Assembly: GCA_905221605.1 (NCBI GenBank)
Contig: CAJNDS010002723.1
Span: forward strand, 452,001 to 516,000
From: Symbiodinium natans
Lineage: Eukaryota; Sar; Dinophyceae; Suessiales; Symbiodiniaceae
Length of the DNA stretch: 64,000 bases
Direction of reading: 5' to 3'
This document shows, one piece after another, positions 42,813 through 53,884 of the stretch; the first letter of the stretch is position 1, and every line of letters starts with the position of its first letter. Below the pieces are notes generated by a model. It was not told the DNA's origin, searched no databases, and saw only the letters and a program-made list of their open reading frames with translations. The translations under genes were made by a program, and so were the position numbers.

Positions 42813-43580
42813 CTCAACGGTGAGAGAACTCCGTCAGGATGCCATGGTGCAGAGCGCGCCGACTGGCATGGACAGCATCACGCCCACCGGTCTCAAACAG
42901 TTGCCCGGCACTGGTGAGGACGACGACGGCTTTGAAGTAATTGGTCTAACTCTTCAAGGATCTTTGAAGTACTTGCATATGGTTATGTTGATTGTTACCA
43001 CTACCCATTTTTGTTCTCTTTTTGGACTTGTGCAAGTTCAAGCCCTTGGCATCGTTCTCTGTCCAAATCGCTGTGAGGTAGTCCAGTTCTGTCGAACACT
43101 TGATAGTGTGAGCACTTCTCCTCGATTTACTTTGTTGCCATTCGGTTGAATACCACCCACTCAGGTGTGCTGACTGCGATTATATTTCTGGGCGTTTTAT
43201 AAAATCTTGTACGCGCAAATCTGTGCAGGATGCGGTAATCGTGAGTTTTGTCTGTGTTTTGCCAGGGTGCTTTTACAGTGATGAATGGCGAACACGTACC
43301 CGGTCCAGATGTTCTGAGTACACTGCTTGCAACAATAACCTCAGCAGTTAAGCACAGAGGTGCAGGTACAATACTTGTTTTTTGGGATGCCGTCCGGCGT
43401 CCGCGTGCTCTCCATTGCGGGCACGCAGAAACACCGAGAGGGTCGTCTTTGCGATTTGGAATGCGCGCTGCAGATCCCATCCTACGTTCTCAGAAGAGCA
43501 CCGCTACGACCAGCCAGGAAGTAGAAGACATGCTTGAAATCATGCCAAGCCGACTTTGTGCGAGCTATCAGCAACATTGA
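42813..43580 (+). CDS. Candidate exons after the EF-hand array
   Basis: 42813-42936 reads VRELRQDAMVQSAPTGMDSI then TPTGLKQLPGTGEDDDGFE before a GTAATT donor-like site. A second frame (43248-43580) includes GAFTVMNGEHVPGPDVLSTL. The intervening 43 kb sequence is AT-richer and intron-like. The minus strand is also open at 43127-43480. The family is unknown. Confidence 0.35.
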
Positions 43581-44798
43581 TGAATGAGTAGAGTGTTCCA
43601 CTGAGGAGTGTGATCGTTCTCACGCCTAAGATCTTGCAGTAAACGCCAAGTATCCAACACTTGGATCAATGTTGTCATCTGACAAAGGTTGCTCCTGCTT
43701 CTGGACGCTGACCGGTGGACACCCGGCAAGCTCGAAAAGCTGATCGCGGGACTCCCGTGGAAAAATGGAGCACTACCACTGAGTGCCTTCGAAGCAGAAG
43801 CAGAATGTTCGAGTTTGCGAAGTGCATGATCTTCTGCATTGTGCTTGTTGCCGGTTGACGCATGCCAAGGTAACCTGGTCGACGTGTTGTGCCCAAGCTG
43901 AAGCATGACAGTCTTGCTAATCTTGCCACATCAGGATAGATTCTGACATAGGGGGCTTGCGTGGCTCGCAAACATGGAGACCATAGAGTTTGCATGGGGC
44001 AAGAACTTGCAAAGGTAATTTCCGAGAGACACTGTGAACTATCATCCTCCCCCCTTTACACGCGCCTATTAACCCACCTAGGAAAGTCAACTATCCCAAT
44101 GCACCTTTCCTAGTCCACTGGAAGCCAATGCCGCGGCAAGCTAGGCTAGAGGTGCTTGCGTGATAATGTGGTTGTCGTTGTAAATTAGGGCCCCTTGTGC
44201 GGCACCACCTTGTCAGGAATCCTGTTTTACTAGGGGACCCTAACTTTAAACAGACTCTGTTTGGCAACGTTTGTCACCAAGAGCTGGAGAGGTACTGATG
44301 CAGCCTCCCATGACGCCGTGTTGCGGTTGAGTGGCAATGACGGGCCGGCATCCTTTTAAAGCATAAACTACACCACGTGTGCAGTGCAGTGCAAAAGCAA
44401 AGGACTAAATACCATAATTGTGATGGACATGCAAATCGGTTACGGAGATACAAAGAAGAATCATCTTATTTTTTTCTGGAAGTGCATGCCGTAGGCATGC
44501 TTACGATAGAAGCCTGCCCTGCCCGCTGCACAATGCAGTGGGTTGGGGGGAGGCAGGTCTGCCAAAGGCGACTGCTTCAGGCTTGAGAATGTCGAGGTAG
44601 CGTAGCCTTGTCGCAGAATGCAATTTAAACAGCTTGTAATGCGTTGCCAGCTTTCCTGCAGATGCAGATTGCAGTGTAAGCAGCTGAGTTCAAGTGAGGT
44701 GTATAAGCGAGCCGACAATTTGGGTGCTGGTCAGCACCCGACCAAGAAAGGTTGCTCCTGTCTTGCTGCGTTCTGAAGATAACTGCTGAAAACACCGG
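43581..44798. other. No gene supported; small MITE-like element
   Basis: 44186-44248 is an element of about 60 bases with ends TTAGGGCCCCTTG and AGGGGACCCTAA in inverted orientation. Other frames here are unconvincing. Confidence 0.45.
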
Positions 44799-45449
44799 AT
44801 GCTTGAGGCCTGGCGAGTATGGCCTGCCGCCAGACTATGCTTTCTCCTCAGCAGCCAAATCAAATTTCATATCACGTTCCAGGCATTTTCTCAGGCCCAG
44901 TCCACCCACTTGAGCCGAGGTGCGCGTTGCGATGGCCGTTGCAGTGATTGCATTTGTAGCACAGATGGCACCCTCGCCGGGATTTGGTTGAACAGAGCTT
45001 GCCGGGAGCGTGGAAGAACTTTGAGATGCCAGGTCTCCTACACTGGCCGGGAGTGGGCCATCCACAAACAGGCCCGGCCCAGCCTTTGCGTGGCCCCCGG
45101 AAACTGTGAGACACTTCATGCTCAGGCCGGCCGGCCGGTTCGAAGGGCTACCTCCTGAGCCCAGTGCTGTACTTCAGTGGCTTTGGAGGATTGTGGAAGT
45201 TGGCAATGCAACAAAATCGGATACTGTGCAACGAAGGTTCCGTCCTTCTGGAATAACATTTTCAACGTTGCTATGCGGCTGGCTCAGCTCTCTTTACGGC
45301 ATCCCACCTGCCTGTGCTGGATTCATCGTCTCACGAGGCTTTGCATGTACGTGGCAGTGGTAGTTATCATCATCGGCCTCATCCAGATGCTCTGGCCCCA
45401 TTTTGGCCAAAACCCGTACGGCAGTGCTCATGGCAGGTTTAGTTTGTGA
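44799..45449 (+). CDS. Candidate membrane protein exons, unassigned
   Basis: The frame 45177-45449 reads VPSFWNNIFNVAMRLAQLSL then a hydrophobic stretch MYVAVVVIIIGLIQMLWPHF, consistent with one transmembrane helix. An overlapping frame near 45148-45260 (GYLLSPVLYFSGFGGLWKLA) is also protein-like, so exon frames switch here. The 44799-45158 frame is less convincing. Confidence 0.35.
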
Positions 45450-45607
45450 CAGTCTTGGAGTCGGGTATAAAATGCGTCATCCTTCATAACTTGCAGTATG
45501 GTGCGAAGTGTTGCGCTCCGCCTCTTGGTGAGTGGTGCTCAAACCCGTTTGTCTTTTCGAAGATCCAAAGGGTGTGAAGTGGAAACCTTTGGATCTCAGA
45601 ACCCAAA

Positions 45608-45706
45608 TGGGAGTTTACGAACATCAGGGACCCCTATAATAGACCCGCAACATAATAGGAACTCAATAAGGTACCCCGATTCTCGGAAACCCCCAAATTT
45701 GCCACC
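45608..45706. mobile_element. MITE-like element, copy 2
   Basis: Left end GGGAGTTTACGAACATC, core GGGACCCCTATAATAGACCC and AACTCAATAAGGTACCCC, right end TCGGAAACCCCCAAATTT. The ends are imperfect inverted repeats (GTTTACGA / TCGGAAAC). It lies inside an open frame of 151 codons, which is therefore doubtful as a gene. Confidence 0.65.
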
Positions 45707-46501
45707 AGGCAGGCCTCGACCCCAGCAGCCCGAAGCTGTCCACACAGGATTTGGGGGCTTCGAGCTCCATGGGGTCCGGGGCGCCTCTCAAGAGCAGCAT
45801 TTTGGCTGGTGCTCGGTGCGAAAACCCATGGCCTTTGGGTTTTTAACGGACCTCGGCCCTACCTCCACGGCGACCAGCTCGAAACGCAGCCGAAACGACG
45901 AAGAGCGCGAATCCGCGCGCTTTGCCAAGCCCTATTGGGGCCACCAAGGTTGACAGTTTGATTTCCAGGAGGATATAAAATGTAGGGCGGTTGACAGGAA
46001 GTTAGGTCCATAGCATGAGTCTCAAAGGGGTCCGCAAGTGGCCCACAAAGTCCGCAGCAGATCCGCACGGGCGTGATAAGAGCCCAGCAGTATAAGATTA
46101 TCATATAAGATATAATATCATGTAAGATAATATTTTATAATGTACTAGAATATATATATATATATGTATAATAGAAAATGCCAAGGCAACAACCTTCGGA
46201 GCTGAAGGACATGTACGGTGCCCCTTGCATTGTCTCACTGCCAACTGCCAGCTCCAAAATCGTGCCAATTTTTCTGAGGTCCCCTACCGCTTTCGTCCGG
46301 CATCTTCTGCTCCAACTCGCTGATTGTTTTGTACTTCGCGGTGTGCGGCTGGCATGGTTGAGAAGGAGAGTATGTCACGCAGGCTAGCTCCTAGGTTACC
46401 CTGACATGCCATATCTTCGAGTTGCCTTTGCAGCAGACATCGTTGCTTTTGAACACCAGCCTGGCTAGCGGAGAGTTCCTCGCCTTTCGGCAACCTCAAG
46501 T

Positions 46502-47000
46502 ATGGAGCAGCGCGACACGCCACATCTCGCTACCACGGTAAGACCGTGCTGTACAGGTACGCTGGCCTTCAGATTGTGGGAACCTGAGCCTGTGGGAGTG
46601 AGTCGCATCGCATTTGCAGGACACGTGGCTGTTGTGGACTCCTGTGCCAGGCCAAAACGATGGATGTGGACTTTCGAGAAAGAGGCACGACATCTCCGAA
46701 AGTTGCTCAGACTTGTGAGCCTGGTGATTGCACTCGCCACAAGGGACGTACCCAGAGTCCCTGTCGGATCCCTCAAGGCCGGCTATCGGGTACTGTTGAT
46801 ACGGCTTGTACCATGAACTTAGATGCTGCAGTCCCTGCACCATCGGTCACTTCGACCTACAAAGCGCTACGAAGTACTTCATGAAGTACTGCGCAGTACT
46901 AGGAAGTGCAAAGTCTCGGGAGGTACATCATCGAGGTGCTGAAGATGACCGCCTCCAGCGTGCAAGTCGCACCCATGCCCGTGCCTGATATGCCATGAGG
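46502..47000 (+). CDS. Candidate exons, unassigned
   Basis: MEQRDTPHLATT (46502-46537) precedes a GTAAGA donor. Further on, WTFEKEARHLRKLLRLVSLV (about 46669) is helical, and 46924-47000 reads RYIIEVLKMTASSVQVAPMP to a stop. The pieces are protein-like, but the order and borders are unknown. Confidence 0.3.
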
Positions 47001-47035
47001 GGCCCCACCTGGAGTCTCATGGAGTCTCCCCGCCG

Positions 47036-47880
47036 ATGTACCAAGCACTGCCTAGACTCGGCCTAGACGAGTGTGGCATCGTAGTTCTTGCATATTCTTG
47101 TGTGCTTTTTGTTTTCTTTCTGTTTTATATGATGCTCCTTTTTCTGATTTCCGCTGCGGGAGCCGGTGGGTTCCATGCACAGCAATTCGACACACTGAAG
47201 AGTATTTTTCTTGGATGGCATCCACAACAGTTCTACCATAATCTACCCTCCACTGAGAATACCCACTCTGAGCCAAGCGCCAATGGAGCAGCGGGAATCG
47301 GATTTGGCGGTCGTCTGCCGCCTTGCGCATGAGCACCTGACAGACGGCCCGGCAGGGCGCAACGACGTGCTCAGGCCTGAGCTCTCTCGCATAAAAACTT
47401 GTCACGCATGGTGAACTCACGCTTCGGCATTCGGAATACACTACATTCTGAGCGTCTCTATATCAAATGGTGTTTTTTTGCAGAAGTTTTTACATTTACC
47501 TCTTTGTGCTTTCCCCATGCCTTACTTATTCTGAGAGGCAGCTACTGTGCTCGTCTGGACCCTTGCCAGGCGGCTGCCACGAGATTTCCGCAGCGGTGCC
47601 AATGAGATTGTCAAGGAGGCCGTTTGCGAGAGAACACTAGGATGACGGAATTTCATAGCTTCTGTCTCTTCTGTCTTTCACACTGGTGCGAACCATCCCC
47701 TGAGGACATTCACACCAGCATCGAGGTGCCGCCACTGCTTTCCACGAGTGGTGCCGTGAGCTGGCAGCAGCGACAACTCTCCACATGTCTGCGAGAGCTT
47801 TTGCGGCGAGAGTGTTTGCGAGAGTGCCAAGACTGCTAAGACCCTGTCCATCATCTTTCGTAAGCTGGCGCCTTACAGAT
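47036..47880 (+). CDS. Candidate exons, unassigned
   Basis: Segments of interest are QRESDLAVVCRLAHEHLTDG (about 47286-47345), LPRDFRSGANEIVKEAVCER (about 47575-47634), and SIEVPPLLSTSGAVSWQQRQ with LSTCLRELLRRECLRECQDC (to 47839). A hydrophobic run at 47085-47155 encodes VLFVFFLFYMMLLFLISAAG in one frame, but it is T-rich and may be an intron polypyrimidine region. Confidence 0.3.
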
Positions 47881-47923
47881 CTGGGCAGTCAGAGAAGTTC
47901 CTATGCTCGTGTCTTTTGCGCAG

Positions 47924-49290
47924 ATGTGTGCGACTGAGGCTGATCACATACCAGACGCAGCAAAACCACCACCAGCCTCCCGGTCGCCTACAGCGGCTGA
48001 CCAGCTTCAGCACCGGGGAGGCCAACAACTGTGACAACTTCCACGCGAAAAGAGTAGTCTGCGAAGTCTTGCATCTCGGATTCAGAGCAGCACATGTCTT
48101 GTGCTCTTTCCCTCTTAAAGGTGCAATCAGTCCATGTGGCATGTGACATTTTGCAAGACACCTATGAGGAAAGCCTGGGCTTGCTGCAGCCAGGGTGCTG
48201 TCAGCGATGACAGCATGGATGCCCAGGAGGTGGATCCGTACTTAAACTATCTGCGCCACGTGATGTACTACCATGACCGATGGTCCTCCAAACTCTGGGG
48301 CTCGGATGCGTTCCTGGAAACCATGGTTCAAATCATCCGCAAGCTGGAAGCGTTGAAGCGTGACACATCGGACACCAGACAGAAGTATCTGAAAGTGCTG
48401 GAGCAGATACATGACCATGCCAGTGAGCTCGTGGAGCACGCCCTGCGAGTAACACTTCTCGCCAACACCGAGCACCACCCCGAATTTGAGGCACTGGTCG
48501 CCAAGGAGGGTGCGCTGACACTGAAGCTGCTGAGCCAAACGTCCATTCGACACAGCACGGGCTTTTGGTGCACGGACTTTGGCCAGGTGCTGTACTCTGC
48601 GCTCGTAAGGGCCGACCCACAGCGTTTCAAGCCGATTGGCGCCGGAGCCGAGATCGCGGCGCGCACCTGGAGTCTCTGGACGGATGAGCTGGGTACCATC
48701 AAGACATACGAATACACCTCTCCTGATGAGGCCCGGCTGGTGCTGGAGCAATGCCGTTGCTGCACTATCCTGGTGGGCCCGGAGGGCAAGATCCAGGAGA
48801 AAAGCTTCGCATCCAGCACCAGCCAAGTGCTCTCCAAGGCAGGTAAACCAGTGGCGAAGTCCGGGCATCTCGCTTTGTTGTGATTCAACTTTTTGTCTGT
48901 GCTTCTTTTTGACCTGACCTGCCAGGTCCTGCAGGAGGGAAGCACGCTCCGTGAACTTAACCGTGGCTTGGATTGCACAAATCCCTGCCAAGTCGCTTTC
49001 GAACTGCTTTTCCTGGCACATCGAAGGAAGGGTGGACCAGAACATCGGCTTGCAACAAGCGGCCGTGGGAATGCCACCTCCCACGCAGGCAGAGAGACCC
49101 CAACCCCCAAAGTTGAACCGATGTTCATCCGGCACTAAGTTTGCAAAGGGGTTTCCTCAATATTGACGTCCAAGAGTGCCGGCTCTGCCAGGTGACAGCC
49201 ATAGAGGACTTTTTGGGTGATGGCAGCCAACCTGCCCCCAATCCGGAGGCAGAAAAACCCGACTTCTGGCGACTGGGACGAAGATGTAAG
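47924..49290 (+). CDS. Multi-exon gene, product unknown
   Basis: The largest exon (about 48200-48838) reads SMDAQEVDPYLNYLRHVMYY, then WSSKLWGSDAFLETMVQII and a long helical, acidic globular sequence to SSTSQVLSK. I do not recognise the family. It ends in phase 0 at AAG with a GC donor (48839), and 48926 onward can join it as VLQEGSTLRELNRGLDCTN. Upstream, 47924-48016 gives MCATEADHIPDAAKPPPASR, and 48121-48190 gives VQSVHVACDILQDTYEESLG in a frame shifted from the main exon. Downstream, 49141-49286 gives GFLNIDVQECRLCQVTAIED and PNPEAEKPDFWRLGRRC before a GTAAG. A minus-strand frame of 297 codons over the main exon is a shadow: the + translation has the more natural composition. Confidence 0.6.
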
Positions 49291-49696
49291 AAGCGTACAA
49301 TAGCGTGCAAACACCGTGCAACATCCTAGCACTCGCCGACTGAAGCATTTAAGATTAAGCTCCGAATCTGCTTAGCAGCAAAGCCCTGGCTGACATGAAA
49401 AGCCCTTAACGAAAGCCATTCATGACTCAACGAAAGCCTTGACGACAGATCGCGAGCTGAGGTATGCTGCAGTGGACAAGGCACGTCATGACTGCTTCGA
49501 CTGAGCGCTCCAACTTGCAGCTGCTGGATTCTGGGAGGTCCGAGATGCCTGGATGCAGGGAATTGCAGATCAAGCAGGCATTGCTGAGCCATTCCGCGGC
49601 TGCAAGAAGGCGTGAGCCGTGAGCTGCGGATTGGGGGTCTGAGAGGGCACTGGACGGTCGCTCTGATGGGCACTTCGTACTTTTGGTGTGCAGCAG

Positions 49697-50005
49697 GTGA
49701 AGTGGATCGAGGGTGTGTTCGAGAAGGAGTCCAGGTCCTCGAACTTCCCAACGATCATTCTTGCCCCTTGGCGCAGAGTGAAGAGTGGTTTGGTTCAGCT
49801 GGGGCCACGGCCCCGCCCCTACTCGGATAGTGCGGCCGCAGTCTGTGAGGATCTCCCCAAGACGCTGTCAGACCTCCTGTGCTGCTTCCGGGAGGCGCGA
49901 AATCCGGCAAGTTCTGGCAAATTCTGGCAAGTGAGCACAAAGTGTTCCCGACAGGTGATGACCGCCGTACGCGCCATGATCAGCGAAGGCAGAGGGTTCG
50001 GCTAG
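49697..50005 (+). CDS. Candidate exon, unassigned
   Basis: After GTGTGCAGCAG the frame reads VKWIEGVFEKESRSSNFPTI and later DLPKTLSDLLCCFREARNPA and QVMTAVRAMISEGRGFG to a stop. The composition is natural and helix-prone. It may belong to the same gene as 47.9-49.3 kb. Confidence 0.45.
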   Translation: MKWIEGVFEKESRSSNFPTIILAPWRRVKSGLVQLGPRPRPYSDSAAAVCEDLPKTLSDLLCCFREARNPASSGKFWQVSTKCSRQVMTAVRAMISEGRGFG

Positions 50006-50143
50006 AGTGGGTTGCAGATATATTCAGCATGTGGAATATGCATTTTTCTAGCGTTGAGCAGTCGCGACTTCATCATGGAGAACTTGAAGTAGCCGTGAGT
50101 GGCTGCTCTGTGCTGAAGCACAAGTCGGGAGGAAAGCAACATT

Positions 50144-50466
50144 TTGACTTCTCATGAATGCTTCGCGCCATCGAACACTGCAGCGGGCCTCGTAAAACAT
50201 GCAACGGTGGATGCCCACGCTGCCCATGCTCTTGGGCTCATGCGAGAGAAGGTGGCATCGGCGTCTCAGGCCGAATGCTCCCCCCAAAACATCGATCGGG
50301 AGACCGTGCATGCCTGCGGAGACATGGCCGAAATAGTGGCGTCGACGAGGATGGCACAAGGGCCGAGGGGAGAGGAAGAGGAAGAGGAAGGAGAAGGAGA
50401 AGGAGAAGGAGAAGGAGAAGGAGAAGGAGAAGGAGAAGGAGAAGACAAAGAAGAAGAAGAAGAATA
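50144..50466 (+). CDS. Exon with acidic Glu-Gly repeat tail
   Basis: SNTAAGLVKHATVDAHAAHA, then LMREKVASASQAECSPQNID and ETVHACGDMAEIVASTRMAQ are protein-like. They run into a stretch of (Glu-Gly)n and Glu runs encoded by the GGAGAA repeat, ending at a stop at 50466. Whether the repeat is really translated is unknown. A start upstream of MTSHECFAPS is possible. Confidence 0.45.
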
Positions 50467-50630
50467 AGCAGAAGAAGAAGAAGCAGAAGGGGGGGAGGGC
50501 GACTACGAGAGAAGTCGAAGAATAAGACGAAGAAGACGAATAAGACGAAGAAGTCGAAGAATAAGACGAAGAAGAAGAATAAGACGAAGAAGAAGAAGAA
50601 TAAGACGAAGAAGAAGGAAAAAAGGAGAAG
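50366..50630. repeat. Purine-rich GGAGAA / GAAGAA tract
   Basis: The + strand is almost pure purine for about 260 bases: (GGAGAA)n at 50385-50440, then GAAGAA/GACGAA words. Open frames of Lys/Arg/Glu or Leu/Phe on the two strands follow from composition. Confidence 0.9.
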
Positions 50631-50642
50631 GGCCTTCAGGCA

Positions 50643-51055
50643 ATGAGTTACTTTCGAGCCAGCGTGCCGCCCCAGCAGGTACCCTTCGTGCGCATGCAGA
50701 TGCAACAGGGGGCGCAACTGTCCGTATGGGATTCGCCCACATGTCGGCGTGTGCGCTCTCAAAGGCCCCTCAACACAAATCTGACCAGTACGAAGTCAGT
50801 TCTCGAAGACTGCGCAGGCAGAAAGCAGGCATCCCACACACAGCAAAAACTATTGCGCCAAAAGCCAATCAGCCGCATGGTGCCAACCCATGCCGCGCCC
50901 ACGTGATGTTGGCCAGCTCGCACGCCTTGATGAGGATGGCGACCGAATTGTCTCTCGTGCAGATGGCTCGGAGGCCAACTCGTATGCAACACCTGGCCTT
51001 TGTCAGCCGGCTTCCGTGTCGACTACCTTGGCAGAGATGTTGCAACCGTGCTAGG
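50643..51055 (+). CDS. Candidate exons, unassigned
   Basis: 50643-50906 reads MSYFRASVPPQQVPFVRMQM and later LNTNLTSTKSVLEDCAGRKQ, a natural-looking sequence. A frame at about 50901-51053 reads RDVGQLARLDEDGDRIVSRA and SEANSYATPGLCQPASV to a stop. LDEDGDRIV resembles part of an EF-hand loop. The 141-codon frame 50726-51151 overlaps both and is less convincing. Confidence 0.4.
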
Positions 51056-51147
51056 ACTCGACTAGGACGAAAACACACGCGTGAAACAAGTGATGCCCGC
51101 AGCGCTTCTGCGAAGCTGCGTACTTGTTCAACCCTGAACACCATGCC

Positions 51148-51190
51148 CTAACTAAGCCCTAAACCCCAACCCCTAAACCCCAAACCCGAA
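51148..51190. repeat. Interstitial telomere-like repeat, degenerate CCCTAAA
   Basis: CCCTAAACCCCAACCCCTAAA and similar words are present. It is paired with TTTAGGG-orientation words at 51340-51470, across the exon at 51222-51306. Confidence 0.7.
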
Positions 51191-51221
51191 ACCTCGCCCC
51201 CGCTCCCTCCCTTGGCGTCCA

Positions 51222-51306
51222 GGTGGCAGCAAGGAGGCCTTAGCGGCAATCTATGCACTGCGGCAGCGAGGCACCATTACTGGCCAGTTGGACGCAGCCT
51301 GGCTTA
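51222..51306 (+). CDS. Candidate exon, unassigned
   Basis: After GCGTCCAG the frame reads GGSKEALAAIYALRQRGTIT and GQLDAAWL. The G-x-ITGQLDAAW pattern recalls the GELDFREFIAAW half-loop of the EF-hand cassettes. The flanks on both sides are telomere-like repeats. Confidence 0.4.
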
Positions 51307-51339
51307 GGGTGCCCGTTTTGGGTTTTGGGCATGCGTTTA

Positions 51340-51470
51340 GCCAATGAGTTTAGGGTTTCTAGGGTTTAGGGGTTTCCGAATCTTGGGCTTTTTGGGCCGT
51401 AGGCCCATGGTTGAGGGATTCCAGAGTTTGCATACGAGGGTTTAGGGGGATTTAGGGGGTTTAGGGGTTG
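51340..51470. repeat. Interstitial telomere-like repeat, degenerate TTTAGGG
   Basis: AGTTTAGGGTTTCTAGGGTT and GGGTTTAGGGGGATTTAGGG words are spread over about 130 bases, strongly decayed. Confidence 0.7.
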
Positions 51471-51724
51471 AAAATTCATCGCAATCGTCCGCAGAACTCA
51501 AGGAAGGTTCGCAGGCTTCAGGCGCGAGTTTGACGGCGGCCATCGCCCCGCCCCCGCTGCCCCTCCCCGAAACTGGGGACTATTGTGTAACTGCGACAAT
51601 AACAGGTTCTCTACTGGTTTTGTCTTGGACCCTCTCTGTTCCATCCCTCGGCTCCCCCGCTTGTCCAAATCTGGCTTCTTGTCAGAGGTTCTGAGGTCAG
51701 GTCCCAGGGTTAAGGGGGTGTGAG

Positions 51725-52268
51725 GTGCTGTGCAAGTTGCAACAGACTGATGAGGCCTGCATGCAGAAGTTTCTGACAAGTGCCAACCTTATGCACGGTT
51801 TCTTTGAGCACCTCTTCTTCGAAAGCTGCCTGGAGGCAACTATTCAGAATTCATTCTGCCCACCAACAGATGGGCAGATACCAAAGCAGCACCCAAACCT
51901 GCTTGTTTCCTGCTTTGAGCTTGAGGCTTGGAGAGCAACAAGAAGATCAAAGGCCAGAGCGCCACCTCGTCCTCATTCAGAGCTAGACTTCCGGGATTCC
52001 GAAACTTCAGGGGTGAATCCACTGGAAAGCCTAAAGCCTCCGCAAGTCTGAGGCCGCCATGCAGCGACTGTACTTCGAGACTCGGCCGATTTCAACGTCA
52101 AGCCGCCAAGCGATCGACACGACTCCTAGCTGTCGTGGATGAACGTGGGGCATGTGTGGCTGGTTGGCCGTGCACAAAGGAAAGCCATCGCGCGTGCAAC
52201 AAGCTGCGGGATGACATACTGACCAAGTGGCACAAGCTCGGACTCGAGGCTAAGAAGGGTTTTTTGTA
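51725..52268 (+). CDS. Candidate exons, unassigned
   Basis: A clear exon at about 51727-51868 reads CKLQQTDEACMQKFLTSANL, MHGFFEHLFFESCLEATIQN and SFCPPT before CAG. A frame near 51920-51975 reads LSLRLGEQQEDQRPERHLVL. 52189-52268 reads NKLRDDILTKWHKLGLEAKK, ending in a stop. These may be exons of one larger gene continuing from 49.7 kb. The family is not recognised. Confidence 0.45.
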
Positions 52269-52757
52269 GCCTGGCGTAGACGCTGCACGTGGTTGCAGCA
52301 TGCAAAAGCGCCTACACAATCACCTTGCAATGTTGCCCATGATGCGAGGTCTCGGATGACAACCTTGCCGATGAAGCAAAGCGTAGCATGGCCTGCCATG
52401 ACACAGGCGCGGAAGAGTAGCCGTGGGTCGCCATGGGTAGCTAAGGCATCGACATGACAGAGAAGGCGGCCTTCTGCCAGCTCATGGGAGCCACAACTCA
52501 GTTTATGAGGTCATATGAGGTCTATTGAGTGCACCTCTTTCCAGTGCCAGCAGTTTGAAGCAGTCCGATCCGTTGATCCAAGGAATGCCTGCGCCTACAT
52601 TGGCGTTGACCGCAGGCGAGTCCTTATAAGCGCTTGAGAAGCGCTTGAGAGTCGAATTGCGCGAATGGCAAGGTTCTGGGCAGCTTCTTCAGCTTCCGGA
52701 TTCGCCCAAGAGCAAGGAGGCTTTTGTGCAGTGCTGGGTCAAAAAGTGTGTGAGTCG

Positions 52758-52856
52758 ACATGGGGTTTACGATAACAAGGGACCCCAAATATAGAAATAC
52801 AGACCTTATAATCCGGACCCCAATAAGGCAGCCCTAATATCATAAACCCCCACATT
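52758..52856. mobile_element. MITE-like element, copy 3
   Basis: Left end GGGGTTTACGATAAC and right end TATCATAAACCCCC are inverted repeats of about 13 bases with one mismatch. The core GGACCCCAATAAGGCAGCCC is shared with copies 1 and 2. The length is about 97 bases, with no coding capacity. Confidence 0.7.
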
Positions 52857-52858
52857 TG

Positions 52859-53307
52859 TCCAGGACGTATCGCCAAGAAGTGATGCGGGCACGCCTACCG
52901 CGCAGCCTGTGGCTTTTGCGCCATCTGCGCGTGTTGAGGACAGGCCTTGCACGGAATACTGCCTTTGCACTGAATCTTGCACGCGGTGCACGTTGCCCCG
53001 ATCTGCATCACGCGGTGGACGAACCCCCCCAACTACTAGACTACTAGTTGCTAGTTCTTCACATTCTTTGCAAGCAGTTCTGTCTTCACCGCAGACCTGA
53101 AGCGAGTCACGCGGTCATGGCAGGAGGCAGCCAGCATTGCCAAGATCGAGGAAGCGAGTGAATCGGGAGACGACTTGTCAAGTGTCTTTCGGTGACACAC
53201 TCTTGGCGATGAAAGATGCCTCTGCCCTACGCAACCAGAGACAGAACGAGGCTAACGAGACAGGCAAGTTCGACATGTTCACCGCCGCCACGATCCTGTA
53301 AACAGCT
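52859..53307 (+). CDS. Candidate exons, EF-hand-like end, unassigned
   Basis: After a TTTGTCCAG the frame reads DVSPRSDAGTPTAQPVAFAP. After CCGCAG, 53097-53193 reads LKRVTRSWQEAASIAKIEEA then SESGDDLSSVFR. 53204-53307 reads LLAMKDASALRNQRQNEANE then TGKFDMFTAATIL before GTAAAC. TGKFDMF aligns with the GEFDF/GELDL half-loops at 33-42 kb, so another EF-hand module is possible. Confidence 0.45.
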
Positions 53308-53884
53308 GGCCATCATGTTGATCGAGGTTCCAGCTCAACGTGACTGGGCGATGCCCGGTGCAGCCCCAACTGCAACGGCATCTTGCGCTGCACGCTTGCA
53401 GTGTGCGGCTGGGGCTTGTGCCTGCAGCTGGCGAGCGTAGCTGACCTGCACACCTGCATCGGCGGTTATCATTGCAGCTCTTGCGCTGAAAAAAGAGGCA
53501 TCGAAATGCAGGCACCCCCTCCTTGAGTGAATCAAATGCTTGAACACTGACTACTAGGGAGTTGCAAGGTGTTTAGGGTTTCGGTTGTGGGAATGTCTTC
53601 GCTGGCACTCACAGTGCAAAAACATCATCGCCCAGGCTGGCTGTTTTCTGCGTGGGATTGCAGCTCACTGTAGACGCGCAGCGCGAAGCGCTGCCAAGCC
53701 AGGGCCCGAGAGCGCTTCAATCTTAGTATTGGCATACGTACCGTGACTGAGCGCCCATCTCGTCTCCGCATGTGCTGCAACCCAAAACCAAAACCTGAAA
53801 TCCCCCCTTCAAAGGATGCATGCTTTGTGTCAGAGTGTGTGTGGGCCCAGCTTGGTTCCAGTACTTCAGCCTTGTATTGTAGAG

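Noticed and set aside
45498-45953. 151-codon open frame
   Set aside because: A MITE-like element lies inside it and the translation shows no domain.
48242-49135. Minus-strand frame of 297 codons
   Set aside because: It is the shadow of the + strand exon at 48.2-48.84 kb, whose translation has more natural composition and a consistent GC donor join.
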